The translations under genes and the position numbers were made by a program. Below the pieces are notes generated by a model. The model worked only from the letters and a program-made list of their open reading frames with translations, had not been told where the DNA came from and did not search any database. From Yponomeuta sedellus (lineage: Eukaryota; Arthropoda; Insecta; Lepidoptera; Yponomeutidae), in assembly GCA_934045075.1 (NCBI GenBank), contig OW203749.1, positions 5,484,804 to 5,548,803 on the forward strand: DNA of 64,000 nt, read 5' to 3'. This document shows, in pieces, positions 55,017 through 59,284 of this stretch (its first letter is position 1; each line of letters begins with the position of its first letter).

Positions 55017-56718
55017 ATATATATACAATACATACTTAATATAATAAATAGTACTAATTTATATATTATAGAAACAAATTATAATATATACATTATACAT
55101 GTAAACAGACAAAAGAAGAAAACTTACTAAGATTGTAACAGCATTACACGTGTTCAGCAATATTCTATCTATGTGTCTTTTTTTCCTATTTTACGTTTGC
55201 ACTTGTAAGTAATACCATTACTCAAAAAATTACTAATGAGCCGTTTTCAACACAAATTCACTAAGCTATTTCATAGATGGCAGGCTATACAAGAACCGGA
55301 ATACGGCTGTCAAAATTAATCTGTGCTGCGCTAAATTTGACAGCCGTCTCCCTGTTCTTGTCTGTGCCCGCCCATAAGCGCCCTCTATGAAGTGCTTGGT
55401 GAATTTGTGCTGAAAGTAGCTGATTTCATAGTCGCTGTTATCAAACCAGCCAGATTTCGCCGTATGTCAACGTGTATACGTGTCAACGAGCGCTCCCGTG
55501 CTTCGCAAGGCACGTTAAGCCGTTGGTGATCGCTGTCATGTGATGGCAGTCGTTAAGTCATGTCAGAGGCTTTGATAACTTCTGACAGTAAGGCTCACCA
55601 CTGTCTTACAATCCTCCACCAACCCGGACTTGGCCTCCGTGGTGGAGTATGGTCTAACCTTCCGTAACATTGCGATGCAGGAAGAGACCCGTGCCATAGC
55701 AGTGGGGACATACATGGGTTGATATAGATCGATCAACGTGTATATCACTCGTTCACAGACTAAAGCGACCAGTACCACTGTCGGAGTTCGCGCACCCCGG
55801 CTGTCTGTACACACGATACGAGCTACCTTCTCACGCCATCGTCACCGGGTGGGGAATCGCGGATTACGGTCAGTTCGGCTGCCAATTCAAGTGAAAAAGC
55901 TTTTGTTTAAGTACAGTTTTTCATATTATAATTTTTAATGCACTAACCCGTGCTAAGGACAATTTAAAAACCTATTAAGAGGCAAAAAATTCCACCCATG
56001 CCGAATTCCACCCAATATTCTTTGTACGTAATACAGAGAATAATTGTAAAGAGTTTTAAAATTTCACTTATGCCGGTAAGTCGCCCATTAGCTTAGTTGG
56101 ACAGAGCGCTGTCACGGATAGCTAGAGGTCGCGGGTTCGAATCCCGGCGGGTGGAATTTTTAGCCTCTAAAAAGGATTTTATACAGTTTTTCAGTCAACT
56201 ATCGGTCCGTAGATCACGAGACTGAAGAGATTATCTCCGTCTACACCTTAAATCAATTATATATTTACAAAAAGGTGATTGGCAGATTGGCAGTAGTATG
56301 CAATGTCTGGTGGGACACTAGGTAAATCCTGTATCGTACTCCACTTGTTTACTTTTAATTAAAACTTATTTAAGTCCTTAAACTCTACTTAAAATGCACT
56401 GGTTATCACAGTAACCAGGCAATACCAACACATATATGTGTATATATATATGCAAATAAACTCAGAGGACACAAACTTTGTACAAATCAAGTGCGGCGAT
56501 AAAAAATTAAGTTGCATTTTAACTTTTCCTCCACAGAGAACCGAATCTACAGCGAGGCGTTGCTGAAGGTTAACCTCACCATAGTGACCATGGATAAATG
56601 CCGGGAGTTGTACAGCTCGGCGCGTTTGCGGCAGAGGATTGAGGACAATATGCTGTGCGCAGGCGACGAGAAAGGCAAGGATGCCTGTCAGGTACGTGAA
56701 ATCGCAGGTAGAAAGAAA

Positions 56719-56758
<40 letters not shown>

Positions 56759-59232
56759 AAGAAAGAGAGAAAGAAAGATAGAAAGAAAGAAATAAAGAAA
56801 GAAAGACATTTATTACACCTACAAGGCACATGATGTTCTAGTATGATATCAACTCTTTGTATGTCCCCACTGCTGGGGCACGGGTCTCTTCCTGCATCGC
56901 AGGAAGCTTAGGCCATACTCCACCACGTGGGCCAAGTCCGAGTGGCAGGAGGATTTTAAGACAGTAACATGCCACACTGTCAGATGTAAGCCGTCCGTAA
57001 GGCCTCTGCGAAAAACCTCCGGCAGATGCTGGATGCGGCAAGCTGAAGACAGGGCGCTATGGCGCTCATTAGGGGAGGGCTATGTCCATCAGTGGACTAC
57101 ATAATATAGCCTGAAGGAGAAGAAGAAGGCCTCTGACGTGGCTTAACGACTGTGATTGATTCCAATCACTAGGCCACGAGCGCTTCGACTAGTCCGGGTT
57201 GGTGGAGGATTGGTGGAGGCCGTTTTTTGGCAGAAAGCGGTTAAAGTTTGGTTCGAGACTGTAGATTCTAAAAATAGTTGTCATAGCAGCTAAGATTTTT
57301 GATGGTAACTTTTTTAAATACCAATTTAGAGGCTAAATATTGCACCCATGCCGGGATTCGAACCCGCGACCTCTGGCTATCCGTGCCAGCGCTCTTTCCA
57401 ACTGAGCCCATGGGCGACTCACCCGCATCAGTGAAATTTCGAACCTCTTTACAACATTCTCTGTATTACGTACAGGCAGCGACATTTGGCTGAAATAGGT
57501 TTTTATAATTAATTAATTAGACCCTGACTGAGCGCAATAAATCAAGTATATCGTGTCCTTCATTGGTAATCCAACTTATGACCTCCGTTGAGATAGTTAA
57601 GTGTGTTAACCGCTAGACCGCAGAGATGCATCCACTGTCAAGAAGTTTTAATCTGTTTTCCTCGTATTTCCTTGTAGTGCGTCCGTGCGTGCGTGTGAGT
57701 GTATGTGTGTGTAAGCGTGAGAAGGTGTGTGAGTGTGTGTGTATGTTTTTTACGCTCTGTAGCATACTCGGCTTGATGGATTTGTTATACTATTTTTATT
57801 TTTAATGCACCAACCCGTGCTAAGGACAAATTTAAAAACCTATTTAGAGGCTAAAAATTTCACGCATGCCGGGATTCGAACCCGCAACCTCTGGCTATCC
57901 GTGCCAGCGCTCTACCAATTGAGCGCAATTGGTAGAGCGCTGGCACGGATAGCTTTAAATTGTCCTTAGCACGGGTTAGTGCATTAAAAATAAAAATAGT
58001 ATAACATTCTAACTTTGTTTCATATTAAATTGTGAATTTTGTTGTTTTTACAGGGCGATTCCGGAGGGCCGTTGCAAGCGTTGACTGAGGACGACGGCCA
58101 TTACAGAATTATTGGTAAGATTATTTGATTATTTTTGAAGTAAAACTTTCGTAAGTAGGTACCTACCTACTACACATTAAACGAAGGAAAGAACGAACGA
58201 AGAAAGTATTTTTGCACAATAAATTGCACAGAAGTTGTGAACGTTACGAAATAAACTAGGTGTCCATTTCAAAATCTAAATCATTTTGGAGAATAAATCG
58301 ACCAAAAAAAACTCCAAATATAGTCTTTTCAAAGTCGTTAATTAACAGAGTTTACATAATTATTATCAAACATGGAACTCATGCATGTCATCTCAATAAT
58401 TCTTAATATTAAAGTAGCCCTTTTGACACAAAGTATACTTTACACATTTTTGTAACATTATTGGATAACAATCCAATAATGTTAAAAAAATGTGTAAAGT
58501 ACACTTAACCGATAACAATCGGATGGGTAACGCTAGTGGCATTTTTCCGAGCGGTTCCGTACTTCGCAAGGCACGTTAAGCTGTTGGTGCCAGCAGCCGT
58601 CGATAGAAGGCAGTCGTTAGGCTAAGTCAGAGGCCTTAGGGCGGCTTGAAAACTTCTGACACAAAAACCAGCCTCTAGTCTTGCAAGCCTCCACCAATCC
58701 GGACTTGGCCCCAAGGAAGAGAGCCGTGCCCCTCAGTGGGGGCATAAAGGGTTGATGATGAAACTTACTAGGCTTTCCTAGGCTAGTTAGGACTGTTCCC
58801 ACTAATTACCTAGTAAGTTTCTGAATTGACAATTTCGCTAGCGTTCCGCAAAGCGCTCGGAAAAATGCCACTAGCGTTAGCCACGGGATGGTCACCCATC
58901 CTGCACCTGATAAAAAGTTACGTGTAGTTAACATTTATGTCAACCTTCAATTTACGTTATTCGCCTGTGTATTTTACTATAACATTTTTATGTGTAAGTC
59001 GTCCTGGATCCTGTGGGGTTACCCAACAAATAAAAAAAACACATATAAAAGCTATAAATTACCATAACTTTAGACGTATACCTACCGATGGTTATTTGTA
59101 TTGCTCAATAAATATCTTTATCTTTATCCAGGCATCGTATCGTTCGGCGTATCCTGTGGCACCACCACTCCTGGCGTCTACACCCGGGTCTTCAGTCACT
59201 TAGACTGGATCGAGAGCATCGTGTGGCCCTGA
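23789..59232 (+). CDS. clip-domain serine protease (CLIPC/snake/HP21-like), 11 exons, 397 aa
   Basis: Coding exons: 23789-23849, 31113-31188, 31823-31923, 40512-40673, 41582-41673, 45158-45297, 52647-52781, 55759-55868, 56537-56691, 58054-58114 and 59132-59232. All junctions are GT/AG with matching phases, and the 1194-nt CDS is fully open. Order of parts: signal peptide (1-17); clip domain Cys25-Cys70 with six cysteines; Pro/Lys-rich linker; Cys135; activation site DSY149/ILGG; trypsin domain with His201 (SAAHC), Asp251 (YDIAI), Ser347 (GDSGGP). Asp341 in the S1 pocket predicts cleavage after Arg/Lys. The length is normal for the family. Clip proteases with non-basic activation sites (CLIPC) act second in melanisation and Toll cascades, activated by an HP14/MSP-type protease and in turn activating a prophenoloxidase- or Spaetzle-activating protease. 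Which orthologue this is cannot be fixed without a search. The exons are only 3.4 percent of the locus. Confidence 0.92.
24215..24603 (+). repeat. 5S-derived SINE tail with five-fold 66-bp tandem expansion
   Basis: The block 'cagacagtaaggcccgccac' 'tgtcttacaatcctccacca' 'acccggacttgataactta' is repeated about five times (24218-24512) before the normal tail ('gaagagacccgtg', end 'gttgatatcgg'). Its minus-strand frame therefore shows a repeated WWRIVRQWRALLSEV peptide, which is a by-product and not a gene. It lies in intron 1 of the clip protease. Confidence 0.8.
25106..25585 (-). pseudogene. LINE ORF2 end: RNase H remainder and C-terminus
   Basis: Includes 'QWMPSHVGLYGSEEADRLAR', the last RNase H motif (catalytic Asp in EEAD), and a CCHC-like 'NCAECEVIEDVHC'. 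The frame is shifted relative to the upstream part at 25504-25585. Confidence 0.8.
25504..26652 (-). pseudogene. LINE ORF2 middle: RT thumb and RNase H
   Basis: Starts 'LQAAVNVFCELIEMLGQEIS', continues with 'CVKYLGLWLDRSLKWGKHI' and 'IYISVIRSRLDYGSFLY', then RNase H motifs YTDGS, AELFALSEAL and LTDSRSAL. It is in the same frame as 26689-27498, separated by one TAG codon at 26691-26689. Confidence 0.85.
26689..27498 (-). pseudogene. LINE ORF2 start: reverse transcriptase core
   Basis: Contains 'DTAPGDDGISFSMLKHVP', 'YSEVRPIALISCPCKVFH', 'GLAQGDPLSPILFNVVT' and the active site YADD directly before an in-frame TAG. RT motifs with a downstream RNase H place it in the I/Jockey superfamily. A wild copy would have an endonuclease upstream; here the sequence starts at the truncation point. 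Confidence 0.85.
27787..28054 (-). mobile_element. tRNA-derived SINE (second family)
   Basis: On the minus strand: 'gcggcggtagctcagtgggt' (A box), 'ggttcgatacccagtgcggg' (B box), then 'catgtaccaatgactttgtt' and a core 'gtgaaggaacacatcgtgag'. It matches the plus copy at 39785-40186. Confidence 0.8.
28258..28429 (+). mobile_element. hairpin tRNA-like SINE with 12-bp TSD
   Basis: Flanked by ATATGGTAACCA at 28246-28257 and 28430-28441. This copy starts in the 5' body ('gtacgtaatacagagaatat'), contains a tRNA-like module ('gggttcaaatcccggcatgg') and ends 'tagcctctaaaataggtttt'. Confidence 0.85.
28490..28605 (-). repeat. tRNA-like repeat
   Basis: The reverse complement has 'ggactagccgttaaggtgct' and B-box-like 'gtcgtgggttccattcc'. 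It is a decayed tRNA-derived sequence with no SINE body recognised. Confidence 0.45.
28664..29030 (+). mobile_element. 5S-derived SINE, full copy
   Basis: Head 'acgctcgtggcctagtcaaa', 5S-like 'cagttaagcaacaacaggcg' and 'gcaggatgggtgaccg', the shared body, and end 'caagggttgatatcg'. Located in intron 1 of the clip protease. Confidence 0.8.
29640..29825 (-). mobile_element. tRNA-derived SINE (third family)
   Basis: The reverse complement starts with a tRNA-like part ('gcgtagcgggtctgcctacc', B box 'gggttcgaatcccgg'), then 'caggtcttggatgtttacat' and 'gtggggccagaagcaatgta'. The copy at 54540-54735 has the same order. Confidence 0.75.
29839..29885. repeat. perfect palindrome, 22-bp arms, 3-nt loop
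   Basis: TTACTACACAAGCATTTCTC(AC) ACT (GT)GAGAAATGCTTGTGTAGTAA. It lies just after the SINE at 29640-29825. It has no T-rich tail and does not look like a terminator. Confidence 0.8.
30130..30480. other. low-complexity A/T tracts, no gene
   Basis: Long T-rich (30195-30300) and A-rich (30425-30460) tracts inside intron 1 of the clip protease. Confidence 0.5.
30485..30530. repeat. GC-centred hairpin
   Basis: AACTTGTCGTGTTTTCC ... GGAAAACACGACAAGTT around a GGGGCCGG centre. It sits in the presumed 3' UTR of the R1-type fragment that follows on the minus strand and may be part of that element's 3' structure. Confidence 0.6.
30735..30957 (-). pseudogene. R1/TRAS-type LINE C-terminal fragment (zinc knuckle)
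   Basis: The minus frame encodes 'CICDDETPETLEHLLEECPR' 'FGAARADCEIRLG' and ends ASRANGGRF-stop. The C-x1-C...H...C knuckle near the end of ORF2 is typical of R1/TRAS elements. It is strongly 5'-truncated (start near 30957), and the local GC content is far above the surroundings. Confidence 0.8.
30985..31062 (+). repeat. hairpin SINE, 3' part
   Basis: From 'cacggttagccagaggttgc' through the B box to 'tagcctctaaataggttttt'. It ends 50 bp before clip protease exon 2. Confidence 0.7.
31113..31188 (+). CDS. clip protease exon 2 (first half of clip domain)
   Basis: Acceptor TTTTTTTTTCAG|TT, donor GTCAA|GTGAGT. Encodes VDDKCTSKDGVEGVCKTAMN then CNPAV, giving the first three clip cysteines. Phase 1 in, 2 out. 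Confidence 0.9.
31252..31335 (+). repeat. 5S-derived SINE tail fragment
   Basis: 'tcccggacttggtccccgtg' to 'gcagaaagagacccgtgcc', then joins a piece of the second tRNA-SINE family ('ccctaggccgactgagctgt', 'tggtcccttcacccatctag'). Confidence 0.6.
31514..31605. repeat. (TG)n microsatellite
   Basis: Imperfect TG/TGAG repeat of about 90 bp inside clip protease intron 2. Confidence 0.9.
31670..31802 (+). mobile_element. hairpin tRNA-like SINE, short copy
   Basis: Head 'tttttaatgcactaacccgt' and 'aacctatttagga', a tRNA half with 'gcgggttcaagtcccgg', tail 'tagcctccaaataggttttt'. It ends about 20 bp before the acceptor of exon 3. Confidence 0.75.
31823..31923 (+). CDS. clip protease exon 3 (second half of clip domain)
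   Basis: Acceptor GTACTTTTCAG|GG, donor GAACTG|GTTAGT. Encodes KEIRKQEYHTFNRCGFDGLD then EIVCCVEDGFGDRT. The CGF and CC pair complete the six-cysteine clip domain. Phase 2 in, 1 out. Confidence 0.9.
31938..32300 (-). repeat. 5S-derived SINE split by a LINE 3' insertion
   Basis: 31938-32007 is the SINE tail (inverted). 32008-32262 is the LINE 3' fragment also seen at 17630-17912. The SINE resumes with 'atactccaccacgagggcca'. 'atact' borders both sides of the insert. Confidence 0.65.
32464..32824 (-). mobile_element. 5S-derived SINE, full copy, minus orientation
   Basis: Tail 'cgatatcaacccttgtatgc' at the left, 5S-like head at the right ('tgttgttgcttaactcaagt', 'gattgattccaatcacttgg', 'ttcgactaggccacga'). 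Confidence 0.8.
32905..33033 (-). mobile_element. hairpin SINE, short inverted form
   Basis: 'ttaaaaacctatttagaggc' and a reversed B box, then 'ggctatccgtaaataggttt' joining directly to 'tccttagcacgggttagtgc': a copy reduced to its two inverted ends plus half of the tRNA-like module. Confidence 0.75.
33337..33960. repeat. cluster of AAGGCCA/TGGCCTT motifs
   Basis: Nine GGCC motifs in both orientations within about 600 bp of AT-rich DNA: tggcctt at 33337, 33659 and 33907; aaggcca at 33365, 33686, 33706 and 33882; variants at 33864 and 33926. Several lie near GGAAC/GTTCC. No protein is encoded. Identity is unknown. Confidence 0.6.
34236..34440 (-). repeat. repeat family C, inverted copy
   Basis: Reverse complement of the 44893-45121 unit: 'tgtgtggtgtcggcctagag', 'ggggtgggtagcagagcccc', 'gtccagcagtggactagtaa'. 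Confidence 0.75.
34550..34690 (+). mobile_element. MITE family G, left half
   Basis: 'atgagccgttttcagtacaa' start and 'gtggccatagaagaaccgga' body match the complete copy at 55232-55430. It is cut after 'gacgtgtccctg', where the Jockey fragment begins. Confidence 0.7.
34690..35160 (-). pseudogene. Jockey-type LINE C-terminus and 3' UTR
   Basis: Minus frame 35136-34930: 'MEIPTIQQFIKTLSETFFST', 'AEEHPNPLIREAAAYSPP', 'RRPRNVLVDPPDKL', the conserved end of Jockey-clade RT proteins. The 3' UTR (34690-34900, GC-rich) recurs in plus orientation at 63690-63860. Strongly 5'-truncated. Confidence 0.8.
35192..35279 (-). mobile_element. 88-bp hairpin SINE with 13-bp TSD
   Basis: Flanked by TAATATTTATATA at 35179-35191 and 35280-35292. 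Only tail, a stub and head remain, yet it has a clean target duplication, so this reduced form was itself inserted. Confidence 0.85.
35712..35830. repeat. (CACTCA)n microsatellite
   Basis: Imperfect CACTCA/CACACT repeats ending in (CA)n, in clip protease intron 3. Confidence 0.85.
35840..36750. other. intron 3, no gene; two inverted repeats
   Basis: Holds 'gttggggttaagcacttc' with its near-perfect inverse (36131-36169) and an 'atcggttttatcac.cgggtgc' pair (36658-36717). Otherwise unremarkable AT-rich DNA. Confidence 0.45.
36757..37222 (+). mobile_element. MITE family G split by a hairpin SINE
   Basis: 36757-36833 is the left half ('gccgttttcagcacaaattc', 'aagaaccggaatacggctgt') and 37093-37222 the right half ending 'gtgaatttgtgctggaaaca'. 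The hairpin SINE lies between. Confidence 0.8.
36834..37092 (+). mobile_element. hairpin tRNA-like SINE with 14-bp TSD
   Basis: Flanked by CGGAATACGGCTGT at 36820-36833 and 37093-37106, a duplicated piece of the host MITE. Complete layout: inverted head, reversed tRNA half, 5' body, forward tRNA-like module, tail. Confidence 0.9.
37905..38035 (-). repeat. 5S-derived SINE 3' fragment, minus orientation
   Basis: 'cattatgtccccaccgaggg' to 'aagactagtggctg'. Confidence 0.6.
38140..38370 (-). repeat. tRNA-like repeat
   Basis: The reverse complement carries a degenerate A box ('cattgctctagcgcatagcg') and B-box-like 'ggttcgatttggac', followed by a body sharing 'gacgtcattttctgggtacc' with the third SINE family. 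Confidence 0.45.
39119..39164. repeat. perfect palindrome, 21-bp arms, 4-nt loop
   Basis: Arms GCATAAGTTGGCAATATGTG(T) and its exact complement around GGGT. Not part of a recognised element. Confidence 0.85.
39277..39464. mobile_element. 188-bp foldback MITE
   Basis: Arms of about 55 bp: 'cttacgggtgttgttatatc' 'ggaagagtccgaccaggttt' 'cgctccgatttgcagagttt' and the inverse at 39408-39464, with few mismatches. The centre is CpG-rich. No unambiguous target duplication. Confidence 0.8.
39722..40365 (+). mobile_element. hairpin SINE interrupted by a tRNA-SINE
   Basis: Left part 39722-39784 (head and 'aacctatttagaggcgccca'), right part 40187-40365 (tRNA-like module, tail, then inverted head 'ccttagcacgggttagtgca'). 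The insert is the second tRNA-SINE family. Confidence 0.8.
39785..40186 (+). mobile_element. tRNA-derived SINE with 19-bp TSD
   Basis: A box 'tggtagctcagtgggtaga', B box 'ggttcgatcccgagtgcggg', core 'gtgaaggaaaacatcgtgag'. TATTTAGAGGCGCCCATTA is duplicated at 39766-39784 and 40187-40205. Confidence 0.88.
40512..40673 (+). CDS. clip protease exon 4 (linker)
   Basis: Acceptor AACCAACAG|CC, donor GAGAG|GTAAGT, phase 1 in and out. Encodes a basic, Pro-rich linker (PFTLRPRPLPLADGGKQ..., ending LRKAER) between the clip and catalytic domains. It has no domain of its own; the fit rests on splice phases and position. Confidence 0.82.
40738..41245 (+). repeat. interspersed repeat, copy 2 of 2
   Basis: Paralogue of 957-1745 without the MITE; the empty target 'tattagtacc' is at about 40925-40934. 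Confidence 0.75.
41582..41673 (+). CDS. clip protease exon 5 (activation site)
   Basis: Acceptor TTCTTTCAG|AA, donor CATATG|GTAAGT, phase 1 in, 0 out. Encodes ECQRIKEMLPPPLDSY/ILGG then NEAYTGEFPHM. Cys135 is the propeptide cysteine, and Tyr149-Ile150 is the predicted activation bond. Confidence 0.92.
42112..43397 (+). mobile_element. mariner transposon, 1286 bp, TA target duplication
   Basis: The terminal inverted repeats contain the exact 18-mer GGCTGCTACTTATGTATG and its complement (43376-43393) and extend imperfectly outward. TA flanks both sides (42110-42111, 43398-43399), splitting the SINE at its 'gtcatgtaatgg' site. Length and layout are normal for mariner. Confidence 0.92.
42252..43314 (+). 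pseudogene. mariner transposase, inactivated
   Basis: Starts MTRENIRAM-like at about 42273 (MELTRENIRAMIYYDFRRG), with the helix-turn-helix region near the N-terminus. There is a frameshift near 42415-42430 and an in-frame TGA at 43018-43020. Of the D,D34D triad, the first position reads TGGESW, so the usual Asp is Gly. The second (HHDNASCHT) and third (DLAPNDF) are present. The stretch just before the third Asp is replaced by a perfect palindrome (43110-43157). The gene cannot make an active enzyme. Confidence 0.9.
43753..43948 (+). repeat. interspersed repeat, copy 2 (pair at 14812-15003)
   Basis: 'ctagctgtgccccgcggttt' to 'cctttataatattagtgtga'; same block order as copy 1. Confidence 0.65.
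43960..44870. other. intron 5, no gene recognised
   Basis: AT-rich sequence containing the LINE-like 'gctggaagagatcgctttta' relic near 44208. Nothing else can be assigned. Confidence 0.4.
44893..45121 (+). mobile_element. repeat family C copy with 16-bp TSD beside exon 6
   Basis: TTAAAAATCTTTCGTC is duplicated at 44877-44892 and 45122-45137. The element runs from (GTC)n through 'gcccataatccccacgctgg' and 'gggggcgctgctgcccaccc' to 'aggccgacaccacaca'. A 16-bp duplication indicates retroposition. Its right TSD ends 20 bp before exon 6. Confidence 0.82.
45158..45297 (+). CDS. clip protease exon 6 (His201)
   Basis: Acceptor TTTTCAACAG|GT, donor GGCAGAG|GTACGA, phase 0 in, 2 out. Encodes VQVGYVDVSTDKDKYLGIEF, then LCGGTLISQSHVMSAAHCF with catalytic His201. 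Confidence 0.93.
45997..46191 (+). CDS. THAP zinc-finger exon
   Basis: MNTMYKCCAVPMC... with C-x4-C, 'RRKWLTLARR' and 'YFCEDHFDV' (C-x2-H), the C2CH pattern of a THAP DNA-binding domain in 65 residues. A GATGTAG|GTAAGC donor follows, so it may be a first exon. No partner exon is recognised before the Transib element at 46561. THAP domains occur in P-element transposases and many arthropod genes. It lies in clip protease intron 6. Confidence 0.65.
46561..49493 (-). mobile_element. Transib transposon (RAG1-related), about 2.9 kb
   Basis: Imperfect inverted ends of about 45 bp: left CACGCCCTAAG...GTAGCGGTCATAGG...AATGACTG (46561-46610), right, inverted, CACGGTGGTACCGTAGTAGG...TCATAGG...AATGACTG (49493-49444). 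The right end begins with the CACNNTG heptamer of Transib and RSS ends. It encloses the transposase. A 5-bp target duplication is not clear, so the outer limits carry some doubt. Confidence 0.7.
46920..49230 (-). CDS. Transib-type transposase, 2 exons, 654 aa, open
   Basis: Exon 1 (49230-49212) encodes MEFEVT and ends ACAG|GTATGT. Exon 2 (48865-46920) follows acceptor TTTTGTTTTAG with matching phase 1, giving 654 codons without a stop or frameshift. The proposed DDE triad is Asp271 (KWGFDGSTGHSEYK), Asp382 (TMVDGKVCSALS) and Glu592 (EEAAESCNKLIKLFRR). Spacing and context, notably E-x3-NKL-x3-FRR and the intervening CYICG zinc pair, match RAG1/Transib transposases. A nuclear-localisation-like RSKRRRLAE lies near residue 136. 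The open frame means the protein could still be made; whether the ends are mobilisable is unknown. Confidence 0.85.
49680..51020. repeat. cluster of about 17 GGCCGAAA-type motifs
   Basis: GGCCG(A/G)AA or its complement TTTCGGCC recurs in both orientations, for example near 49691, 49706, 50106, 50114, 50233, 50300, 50331, 50526, 50567, 50581, 50610, 50631, 50762, 50786, 50808 and 50997, in otherwise AT-rich DNA immediately beyond the Transib right end. Spacing is irregular, so it is not a tandem satellite. Unknown identity. Confidence 0.65.
51373..51690 (-). mobile_element. 5S-derived SINE, minus orientation
   Basis: 'catcaacccattatgtcccc' to 'gcgccctgtgttgcttaacc'. Confidence 0.7.
51845..52150 (-). 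mobile_element. 5S-derived SINE, minus orientation
   Basis: 'gatgtcaatcccttgtatgt' to 'gtcacccatccagcacctgc'. A further tail fragment in plus orientation is at 52228-52310. Confidence 0.7.
52362..52608 (+). repeat. repeat family C copy beside exon 7
   Basis: 'catcgtcaggctatactagt' to 'ctaggccgacaccacacagt'. It ends 38 bp before clip protease exon 7. No exact target duplication found. Confidence 0.75.
52647..52781 (+). CDS. clip protease exon 7 (Asp251)
   Basis: Acceptor CTCTTCACAG|GG, donor ATCAA|GTGAGT, phase 2 in and out. Ends 'QFKKHSYDIAII' with catalytic Asp251. Confidence 0.93.
52846..53580 (+). mobile_element. hAT-like non-autonomous element, copy 2, split by a 5S SINE
   Basis: Ends 'cagagttgccagatgtacga' and 'aaaacgtctggcaacactg'. 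Flanking ATTGCATT/ATTTCATG agree at six of eight bases, in line with an 8-bp hAT duplication. A minus-orientation 5S-derived SINE occupies about 52995-53270. Confidence 0.7.
53585..54530. other. intron 7, no gene recognised
   Basis: AT-rich sequence without recognisable repeats. Small open frames have no domains or codon structure. Confidence 0.4.
54540..54738 (-). mobile_element. tRNA-derived SINE (third family)
   Basis: The reverse complement has a tRNA-like part with 'tgcagcggtagcgcatctgc' (A box) and 'gggttcaattcccggctggg' (B box). Same body as 29640-29825. Confidence 0.8.
54943..55026. repeat. (TA)n microsatellite
   Basis: About 80 bp of nearly pure TA, flanked by a larger AT palindrome 'aattgtatacataatat..'. 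Confidence 0.95.
55232..55430 (+). mobile_element. MITE family G, complete copy
   Basis: Inverted ends 'aatgagccgttttcaacaca' 'aattcac' and 'gtgaatttgtgctgaaagta' 'gctgatt'. Body 'aagaaccggaatacggctgt'. This is the least interrupted of five copies in the window. Confidence 0.8.
55475..55737 (+). repeat. 5S-derived SINE without head
   Basis: 'cgctcccgtgcttcgcaagg' to 'catgggttgatatag'. It ends 22 bp before clip protease exon 8. Confidence 0.7.
55759..55868 (+). CDS. clip protease exon 8
   Basis: Acceptor CGTTCACAG|AC, donor TACG|GTCAGT, phase 2 in, 1 out. Encodes KLKRPVPLSEFAHPGCLYTR, then YELPSHAIVTGWGIADY, including the GWG turn. Confidence 0.92.
55924..56181 (+). mobile_element. hairpin tRNA-like SINE with 12-bp TSD
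   Basis: TACAGTTTTTCA at 55912-55923 and 56182-56193. Contains head, 5' body and forward tRNA-like module ('gcgggttcgaatcccggcgg'). Confidence 0.85.
56537..56691 (+). CDS. clip protease exon 9 (S1-pocket Asp341)
   Basis: Acceptor CCTCCACAG|AG, donor TGTCAG|GTACGT, phase 1 in, 0 out. Ends MLCAGDEKGKDACQ; the Asp before Ala-Cys is the trypsin-type specificity residue. Confidence 0.93.
56718..56812. repeat. (GA)n / (GAAA)n purine tract
   Basis: About 90 bp of GA repeats starting 27 bp after the exon 9 donor. Open frames across it on both strands are artefacts of the repeat. Confidence 0.9.
56848..57195 (-). repeat. 5S-derived SINE split by repeat C tail
   Basis: SINE parts 56848-57009 and 57120-57195. 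The insert (57010-57119, 'agatgctggatgcggcaagc', 'aggggagggctatgtccatc', (GAA)n) is bordered by AAGGCCTCTG on both sides. Confidence 0.7.
57310..57490 (-). mobile_element. hairpin tRNA-like SINE, minus orientation
   Basis: Reversed tail ('ccaatttagaggctaaatat'), tRNA-like module and 5' body ('ctgtattacgtacaggcagc'). Confidence 0.75.
57788..58012. mobile_element. hairpin SINE, near-complete palindrome
   Basis: Begins 'tatactatttttatttttaa' and ends with its inverse. Internally 'gctctaccaattgagc' meets 'gcaattggtagagcgctggc': two copies of the head and A box joined head to head, with one tRNA half missing. It ends about 40 bp before clip protease exon 10. Confidence 0.8.
58054..58114 (+). CDS. 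clip protease exon 10 (Ser347)
   Basis: Acceptor GTTTTTACAG|GG, donor TTATTG|GTAAGA, phase 0 in, 1 out. Encodes GDSGGPLQALTEDDGHYRII with catalytic Ser347. Confidence 0.94.
58235..58375 (-). repeat. LINE 3' UTR fragment
   Basis: 'actaggtgtccatttcaaaa' and 'agtcttttcaaa.tc.ttaa' match 3405-3500 next to the RT fragment at 3585-3893. Confidence 0.65.
58438..58499. repeat. imperfect palindrome, 28-bp arms
   Basis: 'ctttacacatttttgtaaca' 'ttattgga' and its inverse around TAACAA, with about three mismatches. Confidence 0.75.
58530..58765 (+). repeat. 5S-derived SINE, partial
   Basis: 'aacgctagtggcatttttcc' to 'ggggcataaagggttgatga'. A head fragment in minus orientation follows at 58850-58912. 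Confidence 0.65.
59132..59232 (+). CDS. clip protease exon 11 (C-terminus)
   Basis: Acceptor TTTATCCAG|GC, phase 1 in. Encodes GIVSFGVSCGTTTPGVYTRV then FSHLDWIESIVWP-stop (TGA 59230-59232). The GVYTRV and DWI motifs are the standard end of a trypsin domain. Confidence 0.94.
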
Positions 59233-59284
59233 GTTCCTATTTGCGAATGACTTAAAATAGCAGTAATAAGCTATAGAAGCACAA

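Noticed and set aside
56389..56829. Long Ser/Leu/Phe-rich minus-strand frame
   Set aside because: It reads through the (GA)n tract and antisense to clip protease exon 9; low complexity only.
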